Source: W11650 sp963545585 (GTDB taxonomy: Bacteria; Bacillota; Clostridia; Lachnospirales; Vallitaleaceae). Taken from it: DNA of 64,000 bases. Shown here one piece after another: positions 47,176 through 54,944 of this stretch. The first letter of the stretch is position 1. Every line of letters begins with the position of its first letter. The stretch is taken from positions 1 to 64,000 of the forward strand of contig CAUUKX010000002.1 of assembly GCA_963545585.1 (NCBI GenBank). The letters are read 5' to 3'. The position numbers and the translations under genes were made by a program. Below the pieces are notes generated by a model. It saw nothing but the letters and a program-made list of their open reading frames with translations. It ran no database searches and was not told the DNA's origin.

Positions 47176-47324
47176 GAGGGTGTCTTCATTTTTTCGGCGG
47201 GGTTTCAGGGTCAAAGCAGCCGAAAAATGACATGGGTTAAGAAAAAGGGATTTGCCGTTTTTATTTGGCTGATGAATATTGGCTTGACGGCGCAGGACTG
47301 GACTTTTTCAGAAAGGAGAGAGCA

Positions 47325-47639
47325 ATGGCAATCAGGCCGATTGATATGCAGATTATGACACCCAGAATGGCAGATTTGTCGATGCTGAATCAAGCGGAAA
47401 AGGAGAGGCCCTTGGTTGAGCAGCTTCATATTACCGGGCAGCAAAATAAGGAAACGGATAAGAATATGCAGATTGTCCGCAAGACGCCGGAGCATAGTCA
47501 GATGAAAAATGATGCGGATGCCAAGGATAAGGGGAGAAATACTTATACTTATCATCCATCGAAGAAGAATCCGGGTAAGCTGCAAAAGGAAGAGGAAGTT
47601 TCGTTTGCCGGCGGCCATCGGTTGGATATTAAAATATAA
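47325..47639 (+). CDS. Small hydrophilic protein of the fla operon
   Basis: A 104-residue Lys/Glu/Gln-rich protein (AIRPIDMQIMTPRMADLSML at the start; HRLDIKI at the end). ATG 47325 follows GAAAGGAGAG; a longer frame from 47265 lacks a ribosome binding site. No domain is recognised. It lies between the FapA-like gene and a YlxL/SwrB-like gene, so a motility link is likely but unproven. Confidence 0.7.
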   Translation: MAIRPIDMQIMTPRMADLSMLNQAEKERPLVEQLHITGQQNKETDKNMQIVRKTPEHSQMKNDADAKDKGRNTYTYHPSKKNPGKLQKEEEVSFAGGHRLDIKI

Positions 47640-47655
47640 GATGTGAGGGAATGCA

Positions 47656-48357
47656 ATGTCAGGCAATGATAAAGTGGTTCTTTTTTTGGTCTTGATTGGC
47701 ATGCTGATTAGTTTTGCCGGTATTTTGGCGATTGTCGTCGATAGGTATAAGAGAGCAGAGCGGGAGAAGGCGGAGGATCAGGCGGCGGATGCTGAGGAGA
47801 TTAAGCAGAAGATATTGCAGATGCATGATTACGGCGAGTTTTTAAATAAGGAGCTGGCGGATAAGCAAAATGAAGCAATGTTGATGTATGAGATGCTGCT
47901 GGAAAAGGAGAAGAAGTTGGCCGGGGAAGCGGCTTTACTGAGGGCTTCGGCGGAATCGGCTCAACCAGCGGCATCAGAAAAGGTGCGGGCTTTTTCTGAG
48001 GATTCGAATCATTTTAAGAGTTCCTCCCCGGAACGCAGCCGGAAAACGGCGGTGGAGAGCGGGCAGCCGGTTAAGCCAGCAGCAAGAGACAGTAAATTGG
48101 CAGAAGAAAAAGTCCGTCAGGACGAGCCTTTGCAGGGCAATGATTTATCGGCAGAGGTTTCGGCGGCTAAGGAAGAGCCAAGGCAGGAGGAAGAGCCAAG
48201 GCAGGAGGAAGAGCCAAGGCAGGAGGAAGAGCTGATTAATCATAATGAGGAGATTAAGGCGCTTTATGCTCAGGGGTTGTCGGCGGGAGAGATTGCCGAG
48301 CGTCTGCAAATCGGCAAGGGGCAGGTGGAGTTGGTTATTCGTTTGTTTTGCTCTTAG
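47656..48357 (+). CDS. Anchored coiled-coil protein, YlxL/SwrB-like position
   Basis: A 233-residue protein with one N-terminal membrane helix (about residues 7-27), a charged coiled coil to residue 100, a variable stretch, three perfect tandem copies of an 18-base unit coding EEPRQE (48176-48229), and a C-terminal helix-turn-helix-like end (EIKALYAQGLSAGEIAERLQ). This layout and the place after sigD recall Bacillus YlxL/SwrB. Function is unknown; the last gene of the operon. Confidence 0.75.
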   Translation: MSGNDKVVLFLVLIGMLISFAGILAIVVDRYKRAEREKAEDQAADAEEIKQKILQMHDYGEFLNKELADKQNEAMLMYEMLLEKEKKLAGEAALLRASAESAQPAASEKVRAFSEDSNHFKSSSPERSRKTAVESGQPVKPAARDSKLAEEKVRQDEPLQGNDLSAEVSAAKEEPRQEEEPRQEEEPRQEEELINHNEEIKALYAQGLSAGEIAERLQIGKGQVELVIRLFCS

Positions 48358-48394
48358 GCTGGCTTTCAGCAACACAGAAAAATATAACCGGAAG

Positions 48395-48418
48395 ATGAGC
48401 CTTATCAGGCTCATTTTT
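48395..48418 (+). terminator. Terminator closing the fla/che operon
   Basis: ATGAGCC pairs with GGCTCAT around a six-base loop, followed by TTTTGC. It lies 38 bases after the last stop and is the natural end of the operon. Confidence 0.8.
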
Positions 48419-48506
48419 GCTATGAAGGCAATAGCCCAGATGTGGTTTCGATGACCGGTTGCCTATCGTTTCCGCACTTGTTCAAAACTTGCGTGCAGCA
48501 GTTATA

Positions 48507-48630
48507 TGTTTCGGCATGTGATATAGATATTTGCTGAGGAAAAAGGTGTGTTTCGGCGAGTGATACGGTTATTTGTCTGAGGCAGGAAACGGTATGCTTC
48601 GGCGAGAGATATAGATTATTACAGTTTGGC
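48507..48630. repeat. Three degenerate direct repeats upstream of the anchored protein
   Basis: TGTTTCGGCATGTGATATAG (48507), TGTTTCGGCGAGTGATACGG (48549) and TGCTTCGGCGAGAGATATAG (48595) recur at 42- and 46-base intervals, each followed by a TATTTG/TATTAC and CTGAGG/TTTGG tract. They fill the gap between the operon terminator and the next gene. They may be regulator sites or the remains of a repeat; no protein is coded. Confidence 0.5.
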
Positions 48631-48668
48631 AGTAGAGTGCGGGATTTATCAGGAAAAAAGGAGAAGCA

Positions 48669-49280
48669 ATGAAGCGGGAAAACATAAAGTATGTTGTGTT
48701 GGGGATTGGCTTGGGTTTTTTGATTGCGGCGGGTTTGTTTTTAAAGTTTGGCGGTCGGGAGAAGGAGATTTTAGCGGAGCGAGAGATTGTGGAACGAGCA
48801 AGGAGCTTGGGGATGGTCTTTTTGACGGAGAGACAGCCGACAGATGGCTCGGATAAGGCGCCGGATTCGGTTATACAGCCTCAGGAGCCGAGAACAAAGG
48901 AGCCGGAAAGTAAGTCGGCAGAGGGAAATCCGGCGGCGAAATCAAGTGAAGAAAAATCGGCGGATGAGGCGAAAGAGGATGCGGGGAAGCAGCCGGATGC
49001 TCAGACGGAGAGTGAACCGGAAAACAGCCAGTCGGAAAGTAATAAAGCTAATGACCAAAGCAATGAGCCAAAGCCGGAGCAGCCTGTGCCGCTCGATAAA
49101 CCGCAGGAGATTGTTCCGCCGAAGCAGCTGACGAAGCCCCAGACTGCTCCAGCCAAGCCAGCATCGGATGTGGTTACTGAGGTCATCAGCGGTGATGACC
49201 CGGCAGCCAAGGATTTGCTGCCGCCGCCCAATCCCAATCGGCCGAAATCCACGGAAACGCTGCCGACCAATCATTTTTAA
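48669..49280 (+). CDS. Membrane-anchored low-complexity protein
   Basis: A 203-residue protein with an N-terminal membrane helix (about residues 8-27), a short helical part (AEREIVERARSLGMVFL) and a long disordered tail rich in Pro, Glu, Ser, Lys and Asn (residues 55-203). AAAGGAGAAGC precedes ATG 48669. The short conserved-looking part after the helix recalls endolytic-transglycosylase-linked anchors, but no family can be named. It is outside the flagellar operon because of the terminator at 48395. Confidence 0.7.
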   Translation: MKRENIKYVVLGIGLGFLIAAGLFLKFGGREKEILAEREIVERARSLGMVFLTERQPTDGSDKAPDSVIQPQEPRTKEPESKSAEGNPAAKSSEEKSADEAKEDAGKQPDAQTESEPENSQSESNKANDQSNEPKPEQPVPLDKPQEIVPPKQLTKPQTAPAKPASDVVTEVISGDDPAAKDLLPPPNPNRPKSTETLPTNHF

Positions 49281-49298
49281 ATTATGGAAACAGGAAAA

Positions 49299-49321
49299 AC
49301 AAATTACGAGCAGCTTGTCTG
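49299..49321. repeat. Partial copy of intergenic repeat family B
   Basis: ACGAGCAGCTTGTCTGAACTG followed by TA matches the right end of the repeat at 13771-13891 with about four changes in 23. The left arm is missing. It lies just upstream of the antisense RNA promoter at 49363. Confidence 0.45.
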
Positions 49322-49362
49322 AACTGTAACAAGTTTGCAATAAATTTTAAAATTTTGATACC

Positions 49363-49391
49363 TTTACATAGCTTTGTTCATGTGTTATAAT
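49363..49391 (+). promoter_or_regulatory. Promoter of the candidate antitoxin RNA
   Basis: TTTACA (49363-49368) and a perfect TATAAT (49386-49391) with a 17-base spacer. Transcription would start near 49398, only about 65 bases before a strong terminator, so the product is a short non-coding RNA. Confidence 0.8.
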
Positions 49392-49397
49392 AATTGC

Positions 49398-49464
49398 CGC
49401 TGGAAGGGAAATGATATCCATAAGCACACAAAAAAGCCGAGAGCGGCAACTCTCGGCTTTTTTC
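49398..49464 (+). ncRNA. Candidate type I antitoxin antisense RNA
   Basis: A short RNA predicted from the promoter at 49363 to the hairpin ending at 49464. Its 5' part (49404-49429) repeats, with a three-base deletion and a few changes, the plus-strand sequence at 49546-49574. It is therefore complementary to the start region of the small-peptide mRNA on the other strand, including 13 perfect bases (TCCATAAGCACAC) that cover the start codon and the bases before it. It also shares the terminator hairpin with that mRNA. This is the plan of the Fst/RNAII antitoxin of plasmid pAD1. Expression has not been shown. Confidence 0.65.
49430..49464. terminator. Bidirectional terminator shared by toxin and antitoxin RNAs
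   Basis: AAAAAGCCGAGAG and CTCTCGGCTTTTTT form a 13-base-pair stem around a six-base loop. A runs on one side and T runs on the other allow termination of both the plus-strand RNA and the convergent minus-strand mRNA, whose stop codon lies at 49471-49473. Confidence 0.85.
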
Positions 49465-49470
49465 TTTGGG

Positions 49471-49566
49471 CTAATTGTCGTTGTCGTTTCTGTCTAACCA
49501 CTTGCAAACATAGTAGCTGATTATATTTGCCGCAACAGAAACCAAAAGGGAAACGATGTTTTCCAT
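49471..49566 (-). CDS. Candidate type I toxin, 31-residue membrane peptide
   Basis: A minus-strand gene of 31 codons. The peptide begins MENIVSLLVSVAANIISYYV, one membrane helix, then CKWLDR and a polar Asn/Asp tail. AAGGGGGTG lies eight bases before the ATG, a very strong ribosome binding site. A promoter is present at 49612-49640. Size, single helix, Trp and charged tail are the hallmarks of Fst/Ldr-type toxins that depolarise or damage the membrane. In the leader, CCCC at about 49590 could pair with the GGGGG of the ribosome binding site and hold translation low. The family name is not certain. Confidence 0.7.
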   Translation of the reverse strand: MENIVSLLVSVAANIISYYVCKWLDRNDNDN

Positions 49567-49611
49567 AAGCACACCCCCTTCTGCTGTCAGATTGGGGACG
49601 ACAACGCTAAT

Positions 49612-49640
49612 ATTATACCATAGCGTCAAATTTGCAACAA
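49612..49640 (-). promoter_or_regulatory. Promoter of the candidate toxin mRNA
   Basis: On the minus strand TTGTTG (49640-49635) and TATAAT (49617-49612) are separated by 17 bases. Start of transcription would be near 49605, giving a leader of about 38 bases. Confidence 0.7.
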
Positions 49641-49781
49641 CGAATTATTTTAGGATTTTAGGATTAAAAATCACGATTTTTCCAATTACAGCAAATTTAA
49701 AATAGGAAAAGCATAAAGTATGAAATGGAAAGTTCATACTTTATGCTTTCTTTTATTGCCGGATTTCTCCGCCGATTTTCT

Positions 49782-51272
49782 TTATCTCATTTTCAAAACG
49801 ATGGTTTTGGTGGTTTCATCCCAAGATACGCTGATACCCAAGGTATCACCTAATTCGCGCAGTTTGAAGTAGTTGCTGCCGCCAATGGTGTAAGCTGTTA
49901 AATAAACATCATGGCCATTGACTTCCAGTCCAGCATTGGAAAGTACTGCCTGCTTGTTCTTTCCATCGCCGCCAGTCAGCTCCGTACCATTATCAATATA
50001 GTCCCGACCGGAAACTAAGGAAATCAGTTTCTTTCCGCCATTCCAGTCAACCGAAAACTTTTTGCCCGTACCGGCTGCTAATTTAGCGATATCACGCAGT
50101 TTAAAATAAGAACTGCCGTTAATTGTGTAGACTTCTAAGCCTTTAACCGGTTCTCCGTTTAAGGTTACGGCCAAATGACTGTAAACAGCTGGTGCATAAG
50201 CCGGAGCGGTAATACCGGAAGGCTTTTTCAAAATACTCCACTTACCGTCTTTGCTGACCAGAGCGACATCGCCATGAAAGTCCCCCGCTTGTTCATATTG
50301 GACACGAATAACTTCCTGACCGCTGCGGTTGACATAGCCGACCATATTGTTTTGGACAACCAAAGCCATACCTTCACCAAAGCTTTTTGCCCAATCATAG
50401 GCAAACGCAATAAATTCCTTGCCATTCTTATCAATAAAGCCCCATTTGTTGACTTTTTTAACTGGCGCTAAGCCATCGCTGAAATCTTTAGCGGTTTCGT
50501 ATTGCAGTCCAATAAATTCCTGTCCGTTTTTATCAATAAAGCCCCATTTGCCGGCTTTTTGAACGGCGGCAGCACCTTCGCTGAAGTCTTTGGCTTCATC
50601 ATATAAGAAGTTAATTACTGTCCGGCCAGTGGTATCAATGTATCCCCATTTATCGCCGTGTTTGACAGCAACTAAACCTTCCTGAAAACTTCTGGCATCA
50701 TCATACTGTACATCAATCAAATTTCGGCCGGTTTTGTCAATAAAGCCCCATTTAACCGAACTTTTTACCGCAGCAATACCGTTTTGGAAGTTTTTGACAT
50801 CCGAGTAAGCAAATGCGATCGTTTCCTTGCCCTTATCATTGATAAAGCCCCATTTAGTACCCTTTCTGACCGGTGCTAAGCCTTCGCTGAAGCTAAGGGC
50901 ATATTCGTATTCGGTGCGTTGAAACGAAAACAGTTCATGGCCGGCGGGGTTAATATACATCCATTTGTCACCTTTGCGGACGACGGCCATACCTTCGCAG
51001 AAGTCAGAGGCTTCGTCATACAAAAAGTCAATGACCTGTTTGCCGGTTTTATCCACATAGCCATATTGGCTGCCTTTTTTGACGATGGCCATGCCTTCGC
51101 TGAATTGACCGCTGTCGCCGGAATAGCGGGCATCACTTTGCACTTCCGGCAGTGAAATCAGGGTAGGTTGGCTGGCCTGAACCGGCGCTGATGTCAGCAG
51201 CAGCAAGAGACTAATCCCCAGTGTCGTGGTTACGAGCTTTAAAAGCGTTTTCATCATTTTCATCATTTCCAT
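49782..51272 (-). CDS. Secreted WG-repeat protein with stalk-type C-terminal domain
   Basis: A 496-residue exported protein. A signal peptide (TLLKLVTTTLGISLLLLLTS then APVQA) is followed by about eight WG repeats of 33-34 residues (GLAPVKKVNKWGFIDKNGKE pattern) and, from residue 365, two copper-amine-oxidase-N-like units (VTLNGEPVKGLEVYTINGSS; YFKLRDIAKLAAGTGKKFSV; YFKLRELGDTLGISVSWDET), often found in cell-wall and surface proteins. AAGGAGA precedes the ATG at 51272. It is the only long minus-strand gene in the window. The WG repeat is shared with the genes at 55123 and 58612. Confidence 0.88.
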   Translation of the reverse strand: MEMMKMMKTLLKLVTTTLGISLLLLLTSAPVQASQPTLISLPEVQSDARYSGDSGQFSEGMAIVKKGSQYGYVDKTGKQVIDFLYDEASDFCEGMAVVRKGDKWMYINPAGHELFSFQRTEYEYALSFSEGLAPVRKGTKWGFINDKGKETIAFAYSDVKNFQNGIAAVKSSVKWGFIDKTGRNLIDVQYDDARSFQEGLVAVKHGDKWGYIDTTGRTVINFLYDEAKDFSEGAAAVQKAGKWGFIDKNGQEFIGLQYETAKDFSDGLAPVKKVNKWGFIDKNGKEFIAFAYDWAKSFGEGMALVVQNNMVGYVNRSGQEVIRVQYEQAGDFHGDVALVSKDGKWSILKKPSGITAPAYAPAVYSHLAVTLNGEPVKGLEVYTINGSSYFKLRDIAKLAAGTGKKFSVDWNGGKKLISLVSGRDYIDNGTELTGGDGKNKQAVLSNAGLEVNGHDVYLTAYTIGGSNYFKLRELGDTLGISVSWDETTKTIVLKMR

Positions 51273-51398
51273 CAGATTCTCCTTTTTTGATTTTGATTTG
51301 CATTACCCATCGCCTAAAGGTCTCGTGCTTTATAGGCCTAAAAACCGATTGCAGTCATAGGCGTTTCTTTGGGCAGTCCTTACTTTATGATGTAAGAT

Positions 51399-51427
51399 AG
51401 CATATCATAAAAATATACTTTTGGCAA
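51399..51427 (-). promoter_or_regulatory. Candidate promoter of the WG-repeat gene
   Basis: On the minus strand TTGCCA (51427-51422) and TATGCT (51404-51399) with a 17-base spacer. The spacer contains AAAGTATAT, half of the GTATAC palindrome found twice to the right. The leader of about 120 bases can fold into two overlapping hairpins (GCCTA/TAGGC and CCTATAAAG/CTTTAGG). Confidence 0.5.
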
Positions 51428-51480
51428 CCGCAACATAGCGTCAAAAGTCAATGAAATGGCGGTTGCCTTACTTTTGAAAA

Positions 51481-51504
51481 TCCCAAAAGGTATACTTTTT
51501 GGGA
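51481..51504. promoter_or_regulatory. Palindrome 1, candidate operator
   Basis: TCCCAAAAGGTA followed by TACTTTTTGGGA, a 24-base palindrome with one mismatch pair, centred on GTATAC. It shares its core with palindrome 2, 147 bases away, and with the half site in the promoter at 51399-51427. Confidence 0.6.
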
Positions 51505-51627
51505 CTTTTTTCGACACAGTTACCAATTGGTATTTTAATATTTTTTTAGGCTAAAGTCAATGACTTTTTTAGTAAATTTACATAATATTTTTTGCTGATT
51601 TTAATGTTTTTTTAAAAAAGCAAATTT

Positions 51628-51653
51628 GTCCCAAAAAGTATACTTTTGGGGAC
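51628..51653. promoter_or_regulatory. Palindrome 2, candidate operator
   Basis: GTCCCAAAAAGTA followed by TACTTTTGGGGAC, a 26-base palindrome with one mismatch pair, centred on GTATAC and just upstream of the candidate helicase promoter. There is no U tract that would make it a terminator. Confidence 0.6.
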
Positions 51654-51724
51654 TTTGGGGAAGGGCAGTTTGTGAAGCTAGATAGTCTGAAATAATTATT
51701 ATTGGGTAAATAAGGAAAAGGAAA

Positions 51725-54700
51725 ATGAACAAAGAAAGAGATGAATTAAAGGAATATATTTTGTATGGCTGTCGAAGAAGGTTGGATTATTATTATAAAA
51801 AAAGAAAGCAAGAAGAAAAGGGACAGGAAGATTTCTGGTTAGAACAAGATATTGTGTATAAGAGAGCAATAAAAAGTCCTGAGATGAGAGAAAGTGACAA
51901 AGTAGAAGCGGCAATTTGGCTTTGTCAAGGTGTTCGAGATGGTGTAGAATGCCCAAAATACCAAGAATACACGATAAAAGCTCAAAATTTATTTGGGGAA
52001 ACCAAGACGGAAAAAATAGCGCTAAAATACATTCAGGAAATTGCAAAAGAAATAGAAAAAGCAAGAGGGGTTAAGGAAGAAGAAATATTTTGGTTGATAA
52101 ACAATCATTGTGAATTTTGCCGTTATTTTGAAGAATGTACGCAAGAAGCAGAGAATAAAAACCTTATTCAACAATTACCGCTATTAGAGAGAATGGATAT
52201 TTATTTTTTGAATCAACAGAAGATATGTAATTTGGGACAATTAAAACAGGCAATAGAAAATGGGGCGGAATGGTATGAATCATTAGAAGATAAAAGAGAG
52301 GATATTTTAAAATATTTGAAATTATTAGAAGATAACAAAGAGAATACTTTGCAAAAAACAAAATCATCAGAAGAACATCCAGTCTGTTTAAAAGAAAAAT
52401 ATTACTTACAGTGGAATGCCAATGATCTTATCGAATATATTGTCAGTTTTCAGGGGAATGCTGAAAATGATATCGTATATTCGTTTTCTTGGATGGAAAA
52501 GGAAGTGGAAAAACCCCAAAATATTATTTTGCTTGCAAAGCCCAAAACGAAAGAAGAACTGCTGCTTCATTACCGAAAAATTATAGACAAGATTTATGAA
52601 ATGATTGAAGATGGGCAAGAAAAAGGGAAAGATGTAGTCTTTCATGCATTGACAAGTCATGAAAGGCAAAATTTTGATAAAATTTTAAAAACCTTGCTTT
52701 TTGAAGGAAAAGGAGAAATAGAAGAAAAAGAAAAGGCGTGGCTTGTTTCGGAGTATTTTGATTTTGATTTCTATTCCACGGAAGCACAAATAATTTATAA
52801 AAATCCATTTGCAGAAACCTGGACAGAAAGCAAGACGGTTCTTGAAAAATATTGTTTATTAGCAATTCCGTTCGCATATTCTTTATCGGAGGTTTTAAAG
52901 GCATTTAAAATAGAGGCAGAAACATCGGAGTGTCATCAGCTATCATGGGCATTAAAATCAAGTAAAATAAAAGAAATATGGAAAAATCAGAATCCGGAAA
53001 AAAACAGCGTTCTCAAAGAAGAATTAGAAAAGGAGATGGAGAAACACCTGCAAATCGGAAAAAGTTTATGGAAAAAAATAACAACTTGCTTACAAAAAAT
53101 AACCATTAAGCCGGAAAAAAGAGACTTCTGTATAAACCATTCGGAGCCAGCTTCATTTTTGCAAAGGTTTGTGATAAAAGAAACTGTTTCCACGATTAAA
53201 GAATATAAAGCAAAGTGGGCGGAATATACGATTCAGCAGCTGTTAAGAAAAAAAGAGTTGGTTAGGACTGAAAAAATAGGTAGCAATCAATCAGAATGCG
53301 AGCTTTTTCTGGGAGATGTGGAGTATAAAGAATGGGAGAATGCGAAATGTGTTGTATTTTTTGGAGAGGGTGAGGAAAAGTATAAAAAATTTATAAAATT
53401 AAAATATAGTTGGCAAAAAAGCGAAATTAAAAGAAAAAATGAAAATCATGAAGAAGGGCATAAGGGTTATTTGGCAGAAGGATGTTATGAAAATCAAGAT
53501 AATGCTAATACTCAAAAAATATTGGAAAATCTGAAGAAGAATAGCGAGATAAATGTAATATTGACAGAAAAAATCAAAGAATATCCATATAGGGACATAG
53601 AAGAATTGGATGAAAAGCAAAATCAAGCATTTTCTTCGTTGTGTACAAAAAAAATTACTCTTTTATGGGGGCCGCCCGGGACGGGTAAAACCACATGTAT
53701 TGCGAAAATTGTGGCGGAATTGCAGAAACAAAAATCAGAGTCTTTAAAAATAATGATTACCGGTTTTACCAATTTAGCGATTGAGAATTGTTTAAGAAAA
53801 ATACAAAAAGAGGGAGTTAATAGGGTAGGAAAATATAAGAAAAGTGTAAAAGTAAAAAAACAAAAAAACGAGGTTGAACTGTTTGGCGAGGGAAGTATCA
53901 AAGATTATGACATAATAGGCACTACGGTTTATCAATTAGACGATAAATTACCCGATTTTGATATTATCATTGTGGATGAAGCTTCCCAAATGAAAGTTCC
54001 CGAATTTCTTTTGACATATTCTAAGAAAAAGGAAAATACGCATTTTTTGATTGCGGGCGATGATAAGCAACTCCCACCGATTGTTCAGCGGAAGTATCTG
54101 GAAGCTGAGCTTGGCAAAAAGCCAAAGGAAATCATACAGGCAGGTTCTATTTTTTCTTATTTTGATGAAATAAAAGAAGAAAATAAGGAAAAAATTGAAA
54201 AAGTGCAATTAAAAACTTGCTATCGGATGCATAACAAAATAGCAGAATATCCTTTTACGAAAATATATGAAATTAATAACAATCTGAAGAATAACGATAA
54301 GCTTTGTTTTGAAACAGAAACAGTGCCGGATTTTGAATGGAGCGATATCGTAGACCCGGAATATCCGGTAGTGCTTTGTGTTGTGGATGACCAAGGAAAA
54401 AAAGATAAGAAGAGTGAAATAGAAGCAGACATCACGGCGAAGCTGGGAATGTTTTTTTATAATCATTTGAAATGGGATAAAGAAAAAACAGGTTGGGAAA
54501 CGCAGTTTGCGGTAGTTAGTCCGCACCATGTTCAAATTGATTGTATTAAATCGAAAATAGAAGAAGAGTGGAAAAAACAAAATACCCCGAATGATGAGAA
54601 AAAGTTTTTTGTGGATACAGTAGATAAAATGCAGGGACAGGAAGCGGAAATCGTTGTAGTTAGTTATGGGGTAACTGATTCGACAATTGCCCAAAAGGAA

Positions 54701-54928
54701 AAAGAATTTATCTACAGTCAGAATCGATTTAATGTGTCTATCACTCGTGCTAAGAAAAAATTGATAGTTCTTTTGTCAAAATCACTTTTGGAGCCAAGCT
54801 ATCGGGTGTGGGGAGACAAAGAGATGGAGAAGCATTTATCTTTTTTACTGAATTATGTCAAAGAAATGGAGAAAGGAGAGAAAAAAGAAAAACCACCAGT
54901 AACCATATATCGGCTAAAGGCTGATTAA
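51725..54928 (+). CDS. AT-rich superfamily 1 helicase (UPF1/Dna2-like) with Cys cluster
   Basis: A 1067-residue protein. The C-terminal half is a superfamily 1 helicase: Walker A LLWGPPGTGKTT near residue 648, Walker B IIIVDEASQ, LIAGDDKQLPPIVQ (III), LKTCYRMHNKI (IV), DTVDKMQGQEAEIVVVSYG (V) and NRFNVSITRAKKKLIVLL (VI). The motifs resemble the UPF1/Dna2 group. The first 140 residues contain Cys16 and Cys129-x2-Cys132-x5-Cys138, a spacing seen in Dna2, AddB and Cas4 iron-sulfur nucleases, but no clear nuclease residues were identified. Base composition is much more AT-rich (AAA, GAA, ATA codons) than the neighbours, a sign of transfer. No partner gene is next to it. A role in defence or repair is possible, not shown. 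Confidence 0.85.
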   Translation: MNKERDELKEYILYGCRRRLDYYYKKRKQEEKGQEDFWLEQDIVYKRAIKSPEMRESDKVEAAIWLCQGVRDGVECPKYQEYTIKAQNLFGETKTEKIALKYIQEIAKEIEKARGVKEEEIFWLINNHCEFCRYFEECTQEAENKNLIQQLPLLERMDIYFLNQQKICNLGQLKQAIENGAEWYESLEDKREDILKYLKLLEDNKENTLQKTKSSEEHPVCLKEKYYLQWNANDLIEYIVSFQGNAENDIVYSFSWMEKEVEKPQNIILLAKPKTKEELLLHYRKIIDKIYEMIEDGQEKGKDVVFHALTSHERQNFDKILKTLLFEGKGEIEEKEKAWLVSEYFDFDFYSTEAQIIYKNPFAETWTESKTVLEKYCLLAIPFAYSLSEVLKAFKIEAETSECHQLSWALKSSKIKEIWKNQNPEKNSVLKEELEKEMEKHLQIGKSLWKKITTCLQKITIKPEKRDFCINHSEPASFLQRFVIKETVSTIKEYKAKWAEYTIQQLLRKKELVRTEKIGSNQSECELFLGDVEYKEWENAKCVVFFGEGEEKYKKFIKLKYSWQKSEIKRKNENHEEGHKGYLAEGCYENQDNANTQKILENLKKNSEINVILTEKIKEYPYRDIEELDEKQNQAFSSLCTKKITLLWGPPGTGKTTCIAKIVAELQKQKSESLKIMITGFTNLAIENCLRKIQKEGVNRVGKYKKSVKVKKQKNEVELFGEGSIKDYDIIGTTVYQLDDKLPDFDIIIVDEASQMKVPEFLLTYSKKKENTHFLIAGDDKQLPPIVQRKYLEAELGKKPKEIIQAGSIFSYFDEIKEENKEKIEKVQLKTCYRMHNKIAEYPFTKIYEINNNLKNNDKLCFETETVPDFEWSDIVDPEYPVVLCVVDDQGKKDKKSEIEADITAKLGMFFYNHLKWDKEKTGWETQFAVVSPHHVQIDCIKSKIEEEWKKQNTPNDEKKFFVDTVDKMQGQEAEIVVVSYGVTDSTIAQKEKEFIYSQNRFNVSITRAKKKLIVLLSKSLLEPSYRVWGDKEMEKHLSFLLNYVKEMEKGEKKEKPPVTIYRLKAD

Positions 54929-54944
54929 AAAAAGGAATCATATA

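Larger units (their letters stand above)
51273..51724. other. Divergent intergenic region between WG-repeat and helicase genes
   Basis: An AT-rich spacer of 452 bases without a supported gene. It holds a candidate promoter for the minus-strand gene, two long palindromes centred on GTATAC, and a weaker candidate promoter for the helicase (TTGTGA 51670-51675, TAATTA 51693-51698, 17-base spacer). Confidence 0.6.

Noticed and set aside
48176..48229. 18-base tandem repeats as a CRISPR or origin iteron
   Set aside because: They are in frame, code EEPRQE and lie inside a gene; no spacers and no replication gene nearby.
51290..51400. c-di-GMP or other known riboswitch in the WG gene leader
   Set aside because: The consensus core of GEMM-type motifs is not present; only generic hairpins are seen.
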